Shown one piece after another: positions 18,245 through 29,595 of a DNA stretch of 64,000 nt (within the stretch, counting starts at the first letter, position 1; each line of letters begins with the position of its first letter). Both the position numbers and the translations under genes were made by a program. Under the pieces are notes generated by a model. The model was given only the letters and a program-made list of their open reading frames with translations. It had not been told where the DNA came from and made no database searches. Location of the stretch: the NCBI RefSeq assembly GCF_946885955.1, contig NZ_CAMPHI010000025.1, forward strand, positions 1 through 64,000, written 5' to 3'. The DNA comes from an uncultured Pseudomonas sp. GTDB taxonomy: Bacteria > Pseudomonadota > Gammaproteobacteria > Pseudomonadales > Pseudomonadaceae.

Positions 18245-18945
18245 CACCTATTCAACTGCCCTTGGGGGTACGTCTGCGCGACGATGCCACCTTCGCCAAC
18301 TACTATCCAGGCGCCAATGCCGCGGCGCTTGGCTATGTCGAGTGCCTGTGCGAGGCGCAAGCCGGCTGGACGGAAAGCCTGATTTACCTGTGGGGCGCCG
18401 AAGGCGTAGGCCGCAGCCATCTGCTGCAGGCCGCCTGCCTGCGTTTCGAGCAGCGCGGCGAACAGGCGGTGTACCTGCCGCTGGGCGAGCTGGTCGACTA
18501 TGGGCCGGCCTTGCTGGATAACCTCGAGCAGTGCGAGCTGGTCTGCCTCGACGATCTGAATGCGGTGGCCGGACGCAGCGACTGGGAAGAGGGACTGTTC
18601 CACCTGTTCAATCGCTTGCGCGATAGCGGTCGGCGCCTGCTCTTGGCGGCCGATGCCTCGCCGCGCGAGTTGCCGGTCAAACTGGCGGATCTGCAGTCGC
18701 GCTTGACCTTGGCGCTGGTGTTTCAACTGCAGTCACTGTCCGACGAGGACAAGCTGCGCGCCCTGCAGCTGCGCGCTTCACGGCGCGGCCTGCACCTGGG
18801 TGACGATGTCGGGCGATTCATTCTGACCCGTGGCGAGCGCAGCATGAGTTCGCTGTTCGAACTGCTCGAGCGCCTGGATCAAGCGTCGCTGCAAGCCCAG
18901 CGCAAGCTGACCATTCCCTTTCTCAAAGAGACCTTAGGTTGGTGA
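18241..18945 (+). CDS. hda: DnaA-inactivating protein Hda
   Basis: Hda binds the beta clamp and stimulates ATP hydrolysis on DnaA, which prevents re-initiation of replication. The 234 residues start MTPIQLPLGVRLRD, where QLPLGV is the clamp-binding peptide. An AAA+ core follows with a Walker A-like GAEGVGRSHLLQA (about 52-64), Walker B LVCLDDL, and sensor regions. The Walker A is atypical (GRSH rather than GKTH/T), as is usual in Hda. It overlaps the PerM-like gene by 4 bp. Confidence 0.94.
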   Translation: MTPIQLPLGVRLRDDATFANYYPGANAAALGYVECLCEAQAGWTESLIYLWGAEGVGRSHLLQAACLRFEQRGEQAVYLPLGELVDYGPALLDNLEQCELVCLDDLNAVAGRSDWEEGLFHLFNRLRDSGRRLLLAADASPRELPVKLADLQSRLTLALVFQLQSLSDEDKLRALQLRASRRGLHLGDDVGRFILTRGERSMSSLFELLERLDQASLQAQRKLTIPFLKETLGW

Positions 18946-19055
18946 CAGGCGATAGGTCGATATCGCTTGATGGCTTACGCCGCTTAGAACAGCCCTGTTC
19001 TGCCAAGGATCATCCTGGCGGCTAACCATCCTGCGGGCTACCGGCTGTCGCTTGT

Positions 19056-19138
19056 GTAGGAGGGGCTTTAGCCGCGAGGCTTTTAGCGCCTTCAAGGTCA
19101 ATCGCGGTTAAAGCGGAATGCCGTCCGACCCCTCCTGC
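19056..19138. repeat. REP-like imperfect palindrome
   Basis: GTAGGAGGGGCTTTAGCCGCGA is answered about 25 bp later by TCGCGGTTAAAGC and then CCCCTCCTGC. This resembles the GTAGGAG...CGCGA repeats widespread in Pseudomonas. It lies in the 212-bp gap between hda and the convergent hydrolase gene, which holds no other feature I can support. Confidence 0.6.
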
Positions 19139-19157
19139 GGGCCGCTCGGAATTTTCC

Positions 19158-19831
19158 TTACAGTGCTTCGATAAAACCTTCGATAGCCCGTGCGCATGCC
19201 TGCGGTTGGCTTTGCAGAAGAAAGTGCGGGCCGTCGATGGTGACTCGTTGCAGCTGGCGGCAATGCTTCCGCAGGCTGGCGGCGGCATGCCGCGCGACCA
19301 GACGATCCCTGCTCGGCAGTAGCTGCAGTGCAGGCAAGCTTATACAGCCTGTAAGGGCTTGCAGATCGTTGAGGCTGGCCAGGCGTGCGCGCAGGAGTGA
19401 CTGCGGCAGCGCATCTATTTCGCGCTGCAATAACTCCAGCAGTGCCGGGCTGGCCGAGTTGCCAAGGCAAAATAGGCGCAGCAGGCTGCTTCGCTTCAGC
19501 AACCCTTTCGGCAGCGGTAGGTATTTCGCCAGCGTCAGCAGCGACTGTGGTCGGCAGAGAAACGAAGCGGCGAATATCACCCCGCGCAACCCCGGCGGCT
19601 TTGCCATTGCCAGGCGATAGGACAGCGGCCCGGAGAACGATTCGCCGAGTAATACGCAAGGTCGATCGTCGAGTTCGCCGGCCAGTCTCTCGGCCAGGGT
19701 GCGGTAATCCTGAGCGCCATCTGCAGGCAGGTCGAGTATCTGCACTTCCAGTCCGGGATCCAGGTGTTCAAGCAGGGGCGCGAACAGGGCGCCGCTGCCA
19801 TTCAGGCCGGGCAGCAGCACCAGGCGTGGGG

Positions 19832-19835
<4 letters not shown>
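19158..19835 (-). CDS. alpha/beta hydrolase
   Basis: The 225-residue protein has the hydrolase layout. An oxyanion strand LVLLPGLNGSG opens it (about 4-14), the nucleophile elbow is GESFSGPL (Ser about 72), and the catalytic His sits in TIDGPHFLLQSQP near residue 202. The likely Asp is in the LLPSRDRLVA turn. The substrate is not predictable. The start appears to be TTG at 19835 with AGGGGAAAG just before it. It overlaps the stop of the upstream DUF2069 gene as TTGA, so the two are coupled. Confidence 0.82.
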
Positions 19836-21190
<1,355 letters not shown>

Positions 21191-21297
21191 ATGCGGGTCG
21201 CGTCTTGTCTCGGATGGCGGCTATTCTACCCGCGTCGCGGTCTGCGTCAGGTCTTTGTAAGAGAAAAGGGCCGCTGCTTGGTCATTAAGGAGAATGC

Positions 21298-22521
21298 ATG
21301 CTACAGCGCGTCACTGATTGGCTGGACTTCTGGCGTTTTCTACTGCGCCGTTTTATCGCCGACCGCTGCGTCAACAATGCGGCGGCCTTGACCTATACCA
21401 CCTTGTTCGCGGTAGTGCCGATGATGACGGTGACCTTCGCGATGCTTTCCGCGGTGCCGGCATTTCAGGGTACGGGCGAGCAGATCCAACACTTCATCTT
21501 CAGCAATTTCGTGCCCTCCGCTGGCGAGGTGGTCCAGCAGTATCTGGGTGAGTTCACCACCCAGGCGCGCCAGCTGACCTGGATCGGCGCGATAGTGCTG
21601 GCGGTTACCGCGTTTCTGATGCTGGTCACCATCGAGAAGGCGTTCAATACCATCTGGCGGGTCCGCCAGCCGCGTCGCGGGGTGTCGAGCTTTCTGCTGT
21701 ATTGGGCAATCCTGAGTCTGGGGCCGATCCTCCTCGGCAGTGGCTTCGCCATCAGCACTTATATCGCTTCGCTGTCATTGATTTCCGGGCCGGATGCGCT
21801 GCTGGGATTGAAGACGCTGTTGAGTTTTATGCCGGTGCTGTCGAGCATTGCCGCCTTTACTCTGATTTACGCCACTGTGCCCAACGCCCAGGTGCGTTTG
21901 CGCCATGCATTGCTGGGTGGCTTGTTCACCGCCGTGCTGTTCGAAGTGGCGAAAAAGCTGTTCGGCCTCTATGTGCAGATGTTTCCCGGTTATCAGCTGA
22001 TCTACGGCGCTTTTGCCACGGTGCCGCTGTTTCTTCTGTGGATCTACCTGTCCTGGCTGCTGGTGCTGTTGGGCGCCGAATTGGTCTGCAACCTGGGCAC
22101 GCCTCATCAGTGGCGCAAGCGCGCCTTGCCCCGCCTGTTGGTGATGTTGGGGATATTGCGGGTGTTCTATACGCGCCAGCAGTCCGGGCTGAAAGTGCGC
22201 TATCGCGACGTGCAGCGCCATGGTTGGCTGCTGCCCGAGTTCGAGTGGGAAGAGATTCTCGAATTTCTCGAGCAGCAACACCTGATCGCACCGACCGGGG
22301 CCGGGTTCTGGGTGCTGAGCCGCGATCTCGGTCATTACAGCCTGCAGCAACTGCTGAGCCGCAGTCCCTGGCCGCTGCCGCAACTCGGTCAACTGCCGGA
22401 ACATATGGATGAGCCCTGGTATCCGGCGCTGCGCGAGGCGCTGCAAACCTTGCACGATCAGCAGGAGGCATTGTTTGGCGAAAGCCTGGCGCAGTGGTTG
22501 CGTACACCAGAGGAGGAGTGA
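21298..22521 (+). CDS. YihY/virulence factor BrkB family membrane protein
   Basis: This 407-residue inner-membrane protein has about six helices within residues 30-260. The conserved YihY motifs [19 protein letters not shown] and [27 protein letters not shown] are present (quoted in parts). A cytoplasmic domain of about 150 residues follows, resembling a winged-helix fold. Older annotation as ribonuclease BN is wrong for this family. Function unresolved. AAGGAG lies 5 nt before the ATG. Confidence 0.88.
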   Translation: MLQRVTDWLDFWRFLLRRFIADRCVNNAAALTYTTLFAVVPMMTVTFAMLSAVPAFQGTGEQIQHFIFSNFVPSAGEVVQQYLGEFTTQARQLTWIGAIVLAVTAFLMLVTIEKAFNTIWRVRQPRRGVSSFLLYWAILSLGPILLGSGFAISTYIASLSLISGPDALLGLKTLLSFMPVLSSIAAFTLIYATVPNAQVRLRHALLGGLFTAVLFEVAKKLFGLYVQMFPGYQLIYGAFATVPLFLLWIYLSWLLVLLGAELVCNLGTPHQWRKRALPRLLVMLGILRVFYTRQQSGLKVRYRDVQRHGWLLPEFEWEEILEFLEQQHLIAPTGAGFWVLSRDLGHYSLQQLLSRSPWPLPQLGQLPEHMDEPWYPALREALQTLHDQQEALFGESLAQWLRTPEEE

Positions 22522-22688
22522 CGAAAAACGTCAGTTTACGGCGTTGCAGCACGGTGGCGCAGGCTTGAGGGTAATGAGAGGGGCGCGGAAGTAGAGCACA
22601 AGGAGGCTGGCACGCTTTTGGCTATTGCTTAATGGCAGATTGCGATCAGGCTGCTGGCATGGCAGGGATTAGCGGAGTAAGGCGTTTT

Positions 22689-22901
22689 ATGACAGCGAAA
22701 AGAAGTGCGGTTGTTCACCTCCATCGGCTCGATCCTGAAGAGGCTCTGGAGCGCCTCAACCGGATTACCGGGCTGCGCTTCGCGCAATGGCCCGAGTCTT
22801 TGGTTCAGCCTGCCGTCGACAGCGCCGCTGAGCAAGGCGGCGCGTGCGATGCCGATGTGTTTCAGATCATCGATACCGACTACGAGCATGCGCGCGGCTA
22901 G
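22689..22901 (+). CDS. small conserved hypothetical protein
   Basis: The 70-residue protein is acidic and soluble, with no signal peptide: MTAKRSAVVHLHRLDPEE at the start and IIDTDYEHARG at the end. GGAG and AAGG lie upstream of ATG 22689, and a terminator follows at once. I do not recognise a domain. The gene lies between yihY and a terminator, and its codon usage is like its neighbours. Confidence 0.65.
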   Translation: MTAKRSAVVHLHRLDPEEALERLNRITGLRFAQWPESLVQPAVDSAAEQGGACDADVFQIIDTDYEHARG

Positions 22902-22929
22902 CAATTCGGCGCCTGGCCGCCCTTAACGC

Positions 22930-22955
22930 AAAACCCCACGGCAGGCGTGGGGTTT
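22930..22955. terminator. intrinsic terminator between convergent genes
   Basis: AAACCCCACG-GCAGG-CGTGGGGTTT forms a 10-bp stem between the 70-residue gene (+) and the 130-residue gene (-). The T tail is short. Confidence 0.75.
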
Positions 22956-22974
22956 GATCATTCGCTGGTACCGC

Positions 22975-23367
22975 TCAAGCCAGCGCTTGTCGGCTTTCGC
23001 TTTGCGCCAGTTCTACCGCCTGGACGAACAGCTCTTCGACTATCAGGCCATGTGTCGGTACCGCTGTACGCAGGCGGACCTGCATATCCTGGATCTTCTG
23101 CTTGACCGGCAGGCGGGCGATGCCGGAAAGCAGGATTTTGCTATGGCTATTGACCTTGCCGTGGTCGATTGCTATTTCCCGGCGCTGGTCGCCATCGCGA
23201 TAACAGATCAGCAGCGAGACGGGCAGGGTTGCCAGGCCCGGCAGCTGCAGCCAGGCGGCTACGTTGAACTCGGCGATGCGTCCCTCATAGCGAGTTACCA
23301 GAAGGCGGGCGGAGTCGACGATGCGCGAAGGCACGGGGCCGATCAACTTGTCGTGTGCTTGGGACAT
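22975..23367 (-). CDS. conserved hypothetical protein
   Basis: The 130-residue protein starts MSQAHDKLIGPVPSRIVDSA and has alternating beta strands (LLVTRYEGRIAEFNVAAW, LPVSLLICYRDGDQRREIAI, noted as landmarks) with no membrane segment or signal. It is probably a soluble beta-rich protein. I do not recognise the family. It is transcribed alone between two convergent or divergent neighbours. Confidence 0.7.
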   Translation of the reverse strand: MSQAHDKLIGPVPSRIVDSARLLVTRYEGRIAEFNVAAWLQLPGLATLPVSLLICYRDGDQRREIAIDHGKVNSHSKILLSGIARLPVKQKIQDMQVRLRTAVPTHGLIVEELFVQAVELAQSESRQALA

Positions 23368-23494
23368 GGGCGCAATTCCAGGCTGATAGCGGGACGAATC
23401 AAACAGATGTGCGACCAAGTATAAGCGCGGCTTTGCCGGTGAAACTGTGCGCTCGGCCAATGCTTGACGTGACACCGCTCGCAGTTTTGCGTGT

Positions 23495-24901
23495 TCAACC
23501 CAAGCGCATGGCGTGTCGGCTGACTTCGGCGCTTCTCAGGTTGGCGGCAGGCAGGGGCATGGCGGTCTGGCTGTTGCTATTGACCAATTGCAGCCAGAAA
23601 TTTTCACCTTCGACGAACTGCTCGTTAGGCAGCCACAAGCCGTGGTGCCAGCCATGGCCGGGGGTCGGGGTGCTCTGCAGAATTCCGGGGTGCGCCTGGG
23701 CGCTGGGCGCGCGGCGCAGCCATGCGGGGCGCGGCAAACCCTTCAGGTAGCGCAGGCCCAGATGCAGGCCTTCGGCGTTGATATGCCGCCAGCGCACCAG
23801 GGCCAGGGTCGGGGTGGCGCTGCCGGTCAGCAGCAGAACCAGCTGGCCGACCGACAACTGTTGGGCCTGATTCGGGTTGCATAGCAGGCGTGTGCCGCCG
23901 GGGCTGCTATCGAGCATCTGGACGGGGGTAGCAGCGGGGCGTTTTTCCAGCAACTGCGCATGAACCGCGGGCAGCCCGACGATCAGATTGCAGGCCTGTG
24001 CCTGTTCCGCGCGCTGGTGACGACGTTGCTTCTGGCCCTGCCAGTGTTGCTGGACGCGCTCGAGCAATTGGCGTTCGCCAGGGCTGCGCAATGGCGCCGG
24101 CTCATCCAGGGCGATCAGCAGTGCGCCAAGTTCGAAACGCCGCAGATTGAGCGGGTTGTTGTCGCGCAACTGGGTTGGATCCAGGCAGGGTTGTGCTTCG
24201 CTCAAATCAACAATTGGACCCTCGATCTCATCGTCCTGCTCCCAGGGCAGCAGTCGCGGCAGCTCGGCCAATTGCGCCAGGGCGCCAAACAGTTGCAGGC
24301 ATTCGCCCTCGGCGAGGTGAAACGGATTACTCAGCGCCAGCAACAACACCTGTTGGTACAGGCCGCGCAGGGTGCAGGCCGGGAGTGGCTGAAACGCGGC
24401 GGCTACATGCTCGTCAAGGCATTGCTGGCGCTCGCCGATCCAGTACAGCAGATGGCTGTCGCGCCACAGCCCAGGCGCGGGTTCCTGATACAGCTGGTAC
24501 TGGCGCAGCAGAGTTTGCGCAAGAAAGTGCTGGGCCATGTACAGGCACCAGGCCAGGTGCGGCTTCGAGGGTTGGCGGCCTTGGAACATCTGCAGGAGCA
24601 GACGTTTGAAGCCGACGGCCAATTCACTGCATAGGCGCACGAACAGGCTGGAAGGCGTGGCCCCCGGGGATATCGCCGCGTAGTGGCGATACTCATCGCA
24701 GAAGCTTTGCAGCGCGCGTTGCCTTTCGAGTAAGGTCGTGACGCTCCGGTTGAGATGAAACAGCAGGCTGAGGACTGCCTGCAATGCGTGCTCTTGGGGC
24801 AACAGGCGGGCTTGAAGCAACTGCTCGTTGAGATCGGCCAGGGGAAGCGCATTCTCCCCATGGGTCTCCGGCACCTCCAGGTGCAAGGCATCTAGCGTCA
24901 T
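23495..24901 (-). CDS. conserved protein with possible C-terminal PilZ-like domain
   Basis: The 468-residue protein has an N-terminal helical region rich in Leu and Gln (about 1-330) and a beta-rich C-terminal third. That C-terminal third contains MLDSSPGGTRLLC (about 361-373), which fits the DxSxxG half of a PilZ c-di-GMP site. The matching RxxxR motif is not clean (EKRPAATP), so binding is uncertain. The layout recalls pseudomonad c-di-GMP effectors such as FimW, but I infer this only from the motif. ATG 24901 is divergent from the thioredoxin-like gene, 30 bp away. Confidence 0.6.
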   Translation of the reverse strand: MTLDALHLEVPETHGENALPLADLNEQLLQARLLPQEHALQAVLSLLFHLNRSVTTLLERQRALQSFCDEYRHYAAISPGATPSSLFVRLCSELAVGFKRLLLQMFQGRQPSKPHLAWCLYMAQHFLAQTLLRQYQLYQEPAPGLWRDSHLLYWIGERQQCLDEHVAAAFQPLPACTLRGLYQQVLLLALSNPFHLAEGECLQLFGALAQLAELPRLLPWEQDDEIEGPIVDLSEAQPCLDPTQLRDNNPLNLRRFELGALLIALDEPAPLRSPGERQLLERVQQHWQGQKQRRHQRAEQAQACNLIVGLPAVHAQLLEKRPAATPVQMLDSSPGGTRLLCNPNQAQQLSVGQLVLLLTGSATPTLALVRWRHINAEGLHLGLRYLKGLPRPAWLRRAPSAQAHPGILQSTPTPGHGWHHGLWLPNEQFVEGENFWLQLVNSNSQTAMPLPAANLRSAEVSRHAMRLG

Positions 24902-24931
24902 AACAACCCAGCGTGGGCGAGGATCGAAAGC

Positions 24932-25411
24932 ATGGCAATACGGCTCCAGGCGGTGATGGGGAATATAGCGGGGATTTTCGCCGGTTTGCTGCTGGCTGGC
25001 TGCGCGCAAGACCTCGGCGTCGATCAGCATGGGCAAAAGGTAGCGGCTGAACGTGTGGATGGCCAGTGGTTGGTGATTAATTACTGGGCCGAGTGGTGCG
25101 CGCCTTGCCGCAGCGAGGTGCCGCAACTGAATGCCCTGGCCGAGGAGCTGCGTGGGCAGCCAGTAAGCGTGTTCGGGGTGAATTTCGATGGCTTGCAGGG
25201 CGCTGAGTTGAGCAAGGCTTCGCAGGCTTTGGGGATCGAGTTCACCGTGCTGGCGGAGGATCCTGCGACGCGCTTCGGTCTCTCCCGGGCCGAGGTGTTG
25301 CCGGTGACCTTTATCGTCGATCGGAACGGCAAGGTGCGGGAGCGTTTGCTCGGCGAACAGACGGCGGCCGGTCTCCGGGCACGCCTAACGACATTGCAGA
25401 AGCAGGAGTAG
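24932..25411 (+). CDS. TlpA-like thioredoxin-fold lipoprotein
   Basis: The 159-residue protein has a signal and lipobox (FAGLLLAGC, Cys about 24), so it is probably membrane-anchored on the periplasmic side. The thioredoxin active site WCAPC (about 56-60) lies in YWAEWCAPCRSEVPQLN, and the cis-proline loop is VLPVTFIVD (about 129-137). This is the TlpA/ResA type that reduces envelope thiols, for instance in cytochrome c assembly. Partner unknown. acyP follows after 4 bp. Confidence 0.9.
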   Translation: MAIRLQAVMGNIAGIFAGLLLAGCAQDLGVDQHGQKVAAERVDGQWLVINYWAEWCAPCRSEVPQLNALAEELRGQPVSVFGVNFDGLQGAELSKASQALGIEFTVLAEDPATRFGLSRAEVLPVTFIVDRNGKVRERLLGEQTAAGLRARLTTLQKQE

Positions 25412-25415
25412 TCAG

Positions 25416-25691
25416 ATGTCGCGACTTTGTATGCATGGGTATGTCAGCGGCCGTGTTCAGGGTGTGAGCTTTCGCCAGCATGTCCAGGACCACGCCGATC
25501 GTCTCGATCTCGACGGTTGGGTGCGCAATCTCGCGGACGGCCGTGTCGAGGTGCTGTTCGAAGGCGAGGAGGCCGCGGTGCGTGAGTTGGCTGCATGGCT
25601 GGAGCAGGGGCCGAGCAAGGCTCAGGTGTCCGCTGTCGAGCTGGAGAGCCAGCCATTGCAGGGGATCGCCGGTTTCGTGGTGCGTGGTTGA
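25416..25691 (+). CDS. acyP: acylphosphatase
   Basis: The enzyme hydrolyses acyl phosphates. The 91-residue protein carries the catalytic pattern GRVQGVSFRQHVQDHAD with the phosphate-binding Arg (about 21), then GWVRNLADGRVEV with the catalytic Asn (about 39). Both essential residues are present. ATG 25416 is preceded by GCAGGAG. It is co-directional with the thioredoxin-like lipoprotein and convergent with the transglycosylase gene, 16 bp away. Confidence 0.94.
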   Translation: MSRLCMHGYVSGRVQGVSFRQHVQDHADRLDLDGWVRNLADGRVEVLFEGEEAAVRELAAWLEQGPSKAQVSAVELESQPLQGIAGFVVRG

Positions 25692-25707
25692 GCGGGCCGG
25701 CTTGCGG

Positions 25708-26280
25708 TCAGGGTTTGACGTACCAGAAGTCGTGCCAGAAGCCGATCACCTTGGCCGGGTAGGCCTGCTTGCCCAGGCTGCCGTTGTAGCGGGCCAGGGC
25801 GCGGCTGAGGTCGCCGTTTTCCTTGCGCAGATAGAAGCTGAGGATGGTGCAGCCGTAGCGCAGGTTGGTGGCGTTGTCGGTGAGGTTGTCTTGAGGGCGG
25901 CCGAGCTCGGCCTTCCAGAACGGCATCACCTGCATCATGCCTTGGGCGCCGACCGAGGAAATCGCGAAGCGATTGAAGTGGCTTTCGGTATGGATCAAGG
26001 CCATGACCAGGTCGGGGCGCAAGCCGGCCTTGCTCGCTTCTTGGTGCACCAGCCTGAGTAGTGTCAGGCGCTCCCGGGCATCGGGAATGTAGCGGGTCAG
26101 CCGGGTGGACATGTCCAGCAGCCAGACCTCGGCATCGAACCTGTCGACAAAGCTGTCCGCTTCGGCAACGGTGCGCTGCAGCAGGTCACGCAGCTCGGGC
26201 TCCGGCGCCTGGCGTATGCTGGCGTGAGCCGGCATGCAGAGCAGCAGGCCCAATAACGCCAGAGCGAAGCGCGCGGCCAT
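25708..26280 (-). CDS. soluble lytic transglycosylase-like protein (SLT domain)
   Basis: The 190-residue protein has a signal peptide (MAARFALALLGLLLCMPAHA) and an SLT domain. The catalytic Glu lies in MALIHTESHFNRFAISS (Glu about 98), the GAQGMMQVMPF motif follows (about 109-119), and ALARYNGS comes near residue 162. Such enzymes cleave peptidoglycan to anhydromuropeptides in the periplasm. The start is 6 bp downstream of the lipoprotein gene stop, on the same strand. Confidence 0.92.
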   Translation of the reverse strand: MAARFALALLGLLLCMPAHASIRQAPEPELRDLLQRTVAEADSFVDRFDAEVWLLDMSTRLTRYIPDARERLTLLRLVHQEASKAGLRPDLVMALIHTESHFNRFAISSVGAQGMMQVMPFWKAELGRPQDNLTDNATNLRYGCTILSFYLRKENGDLSRALARYNGSLGKQAYPAKVIGFWHDFWYVKP

Positions 26281-26286
26281 GCCGGT

Positions 26287-27240
26287 TCAGCTAGCGCCGG
26301 GATCGGCAACCAGGCGCCCGGCATCCTGCATCAAGGCCTTGAGAAAGGCTTCCTGCAGTTCCGGGTCGTTGCGGGTCAGCTCGATCAGGCTCTGTTCCAG
26401 TTCGCTGGCTTCCTCTTCCAAACCCAGCTCGGACAGGCGTTTGACCCTGTGTACCCATTGCGCGATGTCGTCGTCTTCCAGGTCGTCGTAGATCAGCCCG
26501 TGGGCTTCCAGCAGCTTGCCGCGCAAGGTATGGCTGACCAGCAGGCTGGCCTCGGCGCGGGTATCGCTCTGCGGGTCTTCGACGCTCAACAGCAGAATGC
26601 CGATATGGCTGACGTCCTGTTCGGCGAAGGGCCCGTCGAGCAGGTTGAGGCGCAGCACGCCATTGCGGTCGGTAAGCAGCTCGTGAGCCTGTTCACCGGC
26701 TTTGACGCTGACCACGCGTTCGGCCCAGGGCAGGCTGGAGTATTCGGTACGCGCATCCTGGCGTTTTTCGTCCAGGCTGGCCAGATTCTGCTGCGAGCGG
26801 CCGTTGGATTCGACGTTCATCAGCGGGTTCAGGCCGGCGAAGCCGTAGCTGATCCAGTCCTTGGTCGCACTGTCTGGCAGGCTGCCGAGTAGCACCACAT
26901 TGAGCACGTTGGCGCCGATGCCGGCAACCACCGCGACCGCACCCAATGGCACTTCATAGAGCTCGCGCCATGCCTGGTACGGGGTGTAGCGATCGTAACG
27001 GCGGGTGACCGCGAAGGCCATGACCTCGAAGGTCTTTTGCTCCTGTACGCGCACACGCCTTTGGGGCAATTCGAGAACGCCGGGTTCGCCGACGTCTATC
27101 TGCAGGTTGTGGTCGAGCAGTCGTCGCTCGATCCGCTCTTCATGCTCGCTGCGTTGCGGTAGCTGGTTGGCACAACCGCTGAGAAGCAGGACGGCGCCAA
27201 GTAAGGCGCCGACCAGGTGTACGGTGTTTCGCTTGAACAT
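26287..27240 (-). CDS. lipoprotein of unknown function
   Basis: The 317-residue protein has a signal and lipobox (LGAVLLLSGC, Cys about 23). A glycine-rich hydrophobic stretch at about 98-118 (VPLGAVAVVAGIGANVLNVV) may insert into or lie against a membrane. The C-terminal 90 residues are acidic and helical. I do not recognise a family. It lies between proS and the lytic transglycosylase gene on the same strand, an arrangement I recall from P. aeruginosa. Confidence 0.78.
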   Translation of the reverse strand: MFKRNTVHLVGALLGAVLLLSGCANQLPQRSEHEERIERRLLDHNLQIDVGEPGVLELPQRRVRVQEQKTFEVMAFAVTRRYDRYTPYQAWRELYEVPLGAVAVVAGIGANVLNVVLLGSLPDSATKDWISYGFAGLNPLMNVESNGRSQQNLASLDEKRQDARTEYSSLPWAERVVSVKAGEQAHELLTDRNGVLRLNLLDGPFAEQDVSHIGILLLSVEDPQSDTRAEASLLVSHTLRGKLLEAHGLIYDDLEDDDIAQWVHRVKRLSELGLEEEASELEQSLIELTRNDPELQEAFLKALMQDAGRLVADPGAS

Positions 27241-27266
27241 GATGACTCTTGCTAAAGGGCTGAAAA

Positions 27267-28982
27267 TCAGCGGCTGATACGCGCCTGGATAAACGGCAGG
27301 ATGTCGGCTAGGGGAACCGCCTGCGCATCGGTTTCGCGACGGCTCTTGTATTCCAGGTTGCCATCGGCCAGGCCGCGGTCGCTGACGACGATGCGATGCG
27401 GGATGCCGATCAATTCCATGTCAGCGAATTTGATGCCCGGACTGGTCTTTTTGTCACGGTCGTCGAGTAATACTTCGAAGCCGGCCGCGGTCAAATCCGC
27501 ATACAGCTTGTCGGTAGCCTCGCGTACTGCGTCGGTCTCGTAGCGCAACGGTACCAGGGCGATCTGGAAGGGTGCCAGGGCATCGCTCCAGAGGATCCCG
27601 CGCTCGTCGTTGTTCTGCTCGATGGCCGCAGCCACCACGCGGGAAACGCCGATGCCGTAGCAGCCCATGGTCAGGGTCACCGGCTTGCCGGCTTCGCCCA
27701 GTACCTGGCAATTCAGGGCTTCGCTGTATTTGGTGCCGAGTTGGAAGATGTGCCCGACCTCGATGCCGCGCTTGATCTCCAGGGTGCCCTGGCCGTCCGG
27801 GCTAGGGTCACCGGCGACGACGTTGCGCAGGTCTGCGACTTCGGGCAGCGGCAGATCGCGCTCCCAGTTGACGCCAAGGTAGTGCTTGTCGTCGATGTTG
27901 GCGCCGATGGCGAAATCGCTCATCAGGGCCACCGAACGATCGACGATGCACGGCAGCGGCAGGTTCAACGGGCCGAGGGAGCCGGCGCCGGCGCCGATGG
28001 CGGCGCGCAGTTCGGCTTCGCTGGCCATTGTCAGAGGGCTGGCGACCTGAGCCAGATTGGCGGCCTTGATCTCGTTCAGTTCGTGGTCGCCGCGGATGAT
28101 CAGGGCGATCAACTTGCCCTCTTCGGCGCTATGCACGACCAGGGTCTTGATGGTTTTTTCGATGGGTAGGCCGCACTGGCTGACCAGATCGTCGATGGTT
28201 TTGCAGTTGGGCGTATCGACCAGGCGCAGTTCTTCGCTGGCGGCAGCACGGGCGCTTTCGCGAGGCACGGCTTCCGCTTTCTCGATGTTGGCGGCGTAAT
28301 CGGAGCTGTCGCTGAAGGCGATATCGTCTTCGCCGGACTCGGCCAGAACGTGGAACTCATGGGAGCCGGTGCCGCCGATCGAGCCGGTGTCGGCCTGCAC
28401 TGGGCGATAATTCAGGCCCAGGCGGCTGAACACGTTGCAGTAGGCCTGATGCATGCGGTCGTAGGTTTCCTGCAGCGAGGCCTGATCGATATGGAAGGAG
28501 TAGGCGTCCTTCATGATGAACTCGCGGCCGCGCATCAAACCGAAGCGCGGACGGATCTCGTCACGGAACTTGGTCTGGATCTGGTACAGGTTGATCGGCA
28601 GCTGCTTGTAGCTGTTCAGCTCGTTGCGCGCCAGATCGGTGATTACTTCCTCGTGGGTCGGACCGGCGCAGAAATCGCGACCGTGACGGTCCTTCATGCG
28701 TAGCAGCTCGGGGCCGTATTGCTCCCAGCGTCCGGACTCCTGCCAGAGTTCGGCCGGCTGAATACCAGGCATCAGCACTTCGAGGGCGCCCGCGGCATTC
28801 ATTTCTTCGCGCACCACCTTCTCCACCTTGCGCAGCACGCGCAGGCCTATGGGTAGCCACGTATAGAGGCCGGAGGCGAGTTTGCGGATCATCCCGGCGC
28901 GCAGCATCAGCTGATGGCTGACCACGACGGCATCGGAAGGGGTTTCTTTGAGGGTGGAGAGCAGGAACTGACTGGTACGCAT
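27267..28982 (-). CDS. proS: prolyl-tRNA synthetase
   Basis: ProS charges tRNA(Pro). The 571 residues match the bacterial form with an insertion editing domain. Class II motif 1 starts near [15 protein letters not shown] and [17 protein letters not shown]. Motif 2 is [17 protein letters not shown] (about 137-153). The INS editing domain spans about 225-400, and motif 3 lies in [11 protein letters not shown] (about 440-450). The frame is open 57 codons upstream, but [10 protein letters not shown] at 28982 is the family start. Confidence 0.97.
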   Translation of the reverse strand: MRTSQFLLSTLKETPSDAVVVSHQLMLRAGMIRKLASGLYTWLPIGLRVLRKVEKVVREEMNAAGALEVLMPGIQPAELWQESGRWEQYGPELLRMKDRHGRDFCAGPTHEEVITDLARNELNSYKQLPINLYQIQTKFRDEIRPRFGLMRGREFIMKDAYSFHIDQASLQETYDRMHQAYCNVFSRLGLNYRPVQADTGSIGGTGSHEFHVLAESGEDDIAFSDSSDYAANIEKAEAVPRESARAAASEELRLVDTPNCKTIDDLVSQCGLPIEKTIKTLVVHSAEEGKLIALIIRGDHELNEIKAANLAQVASPLTMASEAELRAAIGAGAGSLGPLNLPLPCIVDRSVALMSDFAIGANIDDKHYLGVNWERDLPLPEVADLRNVVAGDPSPDGQGTLEIKRGIEVGHIFQLGTKYSEALNCQVLGEAGKPVTLTMGCYGIGVSRVVAAAIEQNNDERGILWSDALAPFQIALVPLRYETDAVREATDKLYADLTAAGFEVLLDDRDKKTSPGIKFADMELIGIPHRIVVSDRGLADGNLEYKSRRETDAQAVPLADILPFIQARISR

Positions 28983-29097
28983 ATTTGGCCGTTTTGTCGG
29001 TTGCGAAGGCTTTCGATAGGCCGGCATTGTACGGTGCCTGTACAGATGCGTACAGGTTGCCGGGCATGGCGGCGAGAACCAGTGGGAGGAGAGTGTG

Positions 29098-29514
29098 ATG
29101 TCGGGACTGACGGCGGAACAAGTACAGGCGCTGATACGCGCCGGGTTGCCCATGGCGGAAGATATCGAGCTGTGTATCGATCGACTGGACGAAGGCGGCG
29201 TGCTGGCGCGGGTGCCGTTTCATAGCAAGTTGGTGCGGCCGGGTGGCACCCTGTCGGGGCCGACCATCATGGCGCTGGCCGATGCGGCCATGTATGCCGT
29301 AGTGTTGGGCCGCCTGGGGCGGGTGGAGATGGCGGTCACCTCGAATTTAAATATCAACTTTCTGGTCAAGCCCAAGCCGGTGGACCTGTTGGCTGAGGCA
29401 CGGATACTACGCTTGAGCCGGCGTCAGGCGGTCTGCGAAGTGTCGTTGTATTCGGCGGGGAACGTGGATGAATTGGTCGCGCATGTAACGGGCACCTACG
29501 CCTTGCCGCTGTAA
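29098..29514 (+). CDS. PaaI-type hotdog thioesterase
   Basis: The 138-residue protein has the hotdog fold pattern. The central helix motif [21 protein letters not shown] (shown as landmarks RPGGTLSGP and ALADAAMYA, about 45-67) holds the catalytic Asp, and [14 protein letters not shown] follows. PaaI-type enzymes hydrolyse acyl-CoAs, and the substrate here is not determinable. GGAGGAGA precedes the start. ATG 29098 and the adjacent GTG 29095 are both possible. It is divergent from proS. Confidence 0.9.
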   Translation: MSGLTAEQVQALIRAGLPMAEDIELCIDRLDEGGVLARVPFHSKLVRPGGTLSGPTIMALADAAMYAVVLGRLGRVEMAVTSNLNINFLVKPKPVDLLAEARILRLSRRQAVCEVSLYSAGNVDELVAHVTGTYALPL

Positions 29515-29533
29515 TCGCAAAATACTCGCCCAC

Positions 29534-29563
29534 AAAAAAGCCCGACCGAAGTCGGGCTTTTTT
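29534..29563. terminator. bidirectional intrinsic terminator
   Basis: AAAAAAGCCCGAC-CGAA-GTCGGGCTTTTTT is a tetraloop hairpin with U tails in both directions. It lies between the convergent thioesterase and porin genes. Confidence 0.93.
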
Positions 29564-29595
29564 ATGCAGCTATACCGCTAACTGAATGGCCCGAA

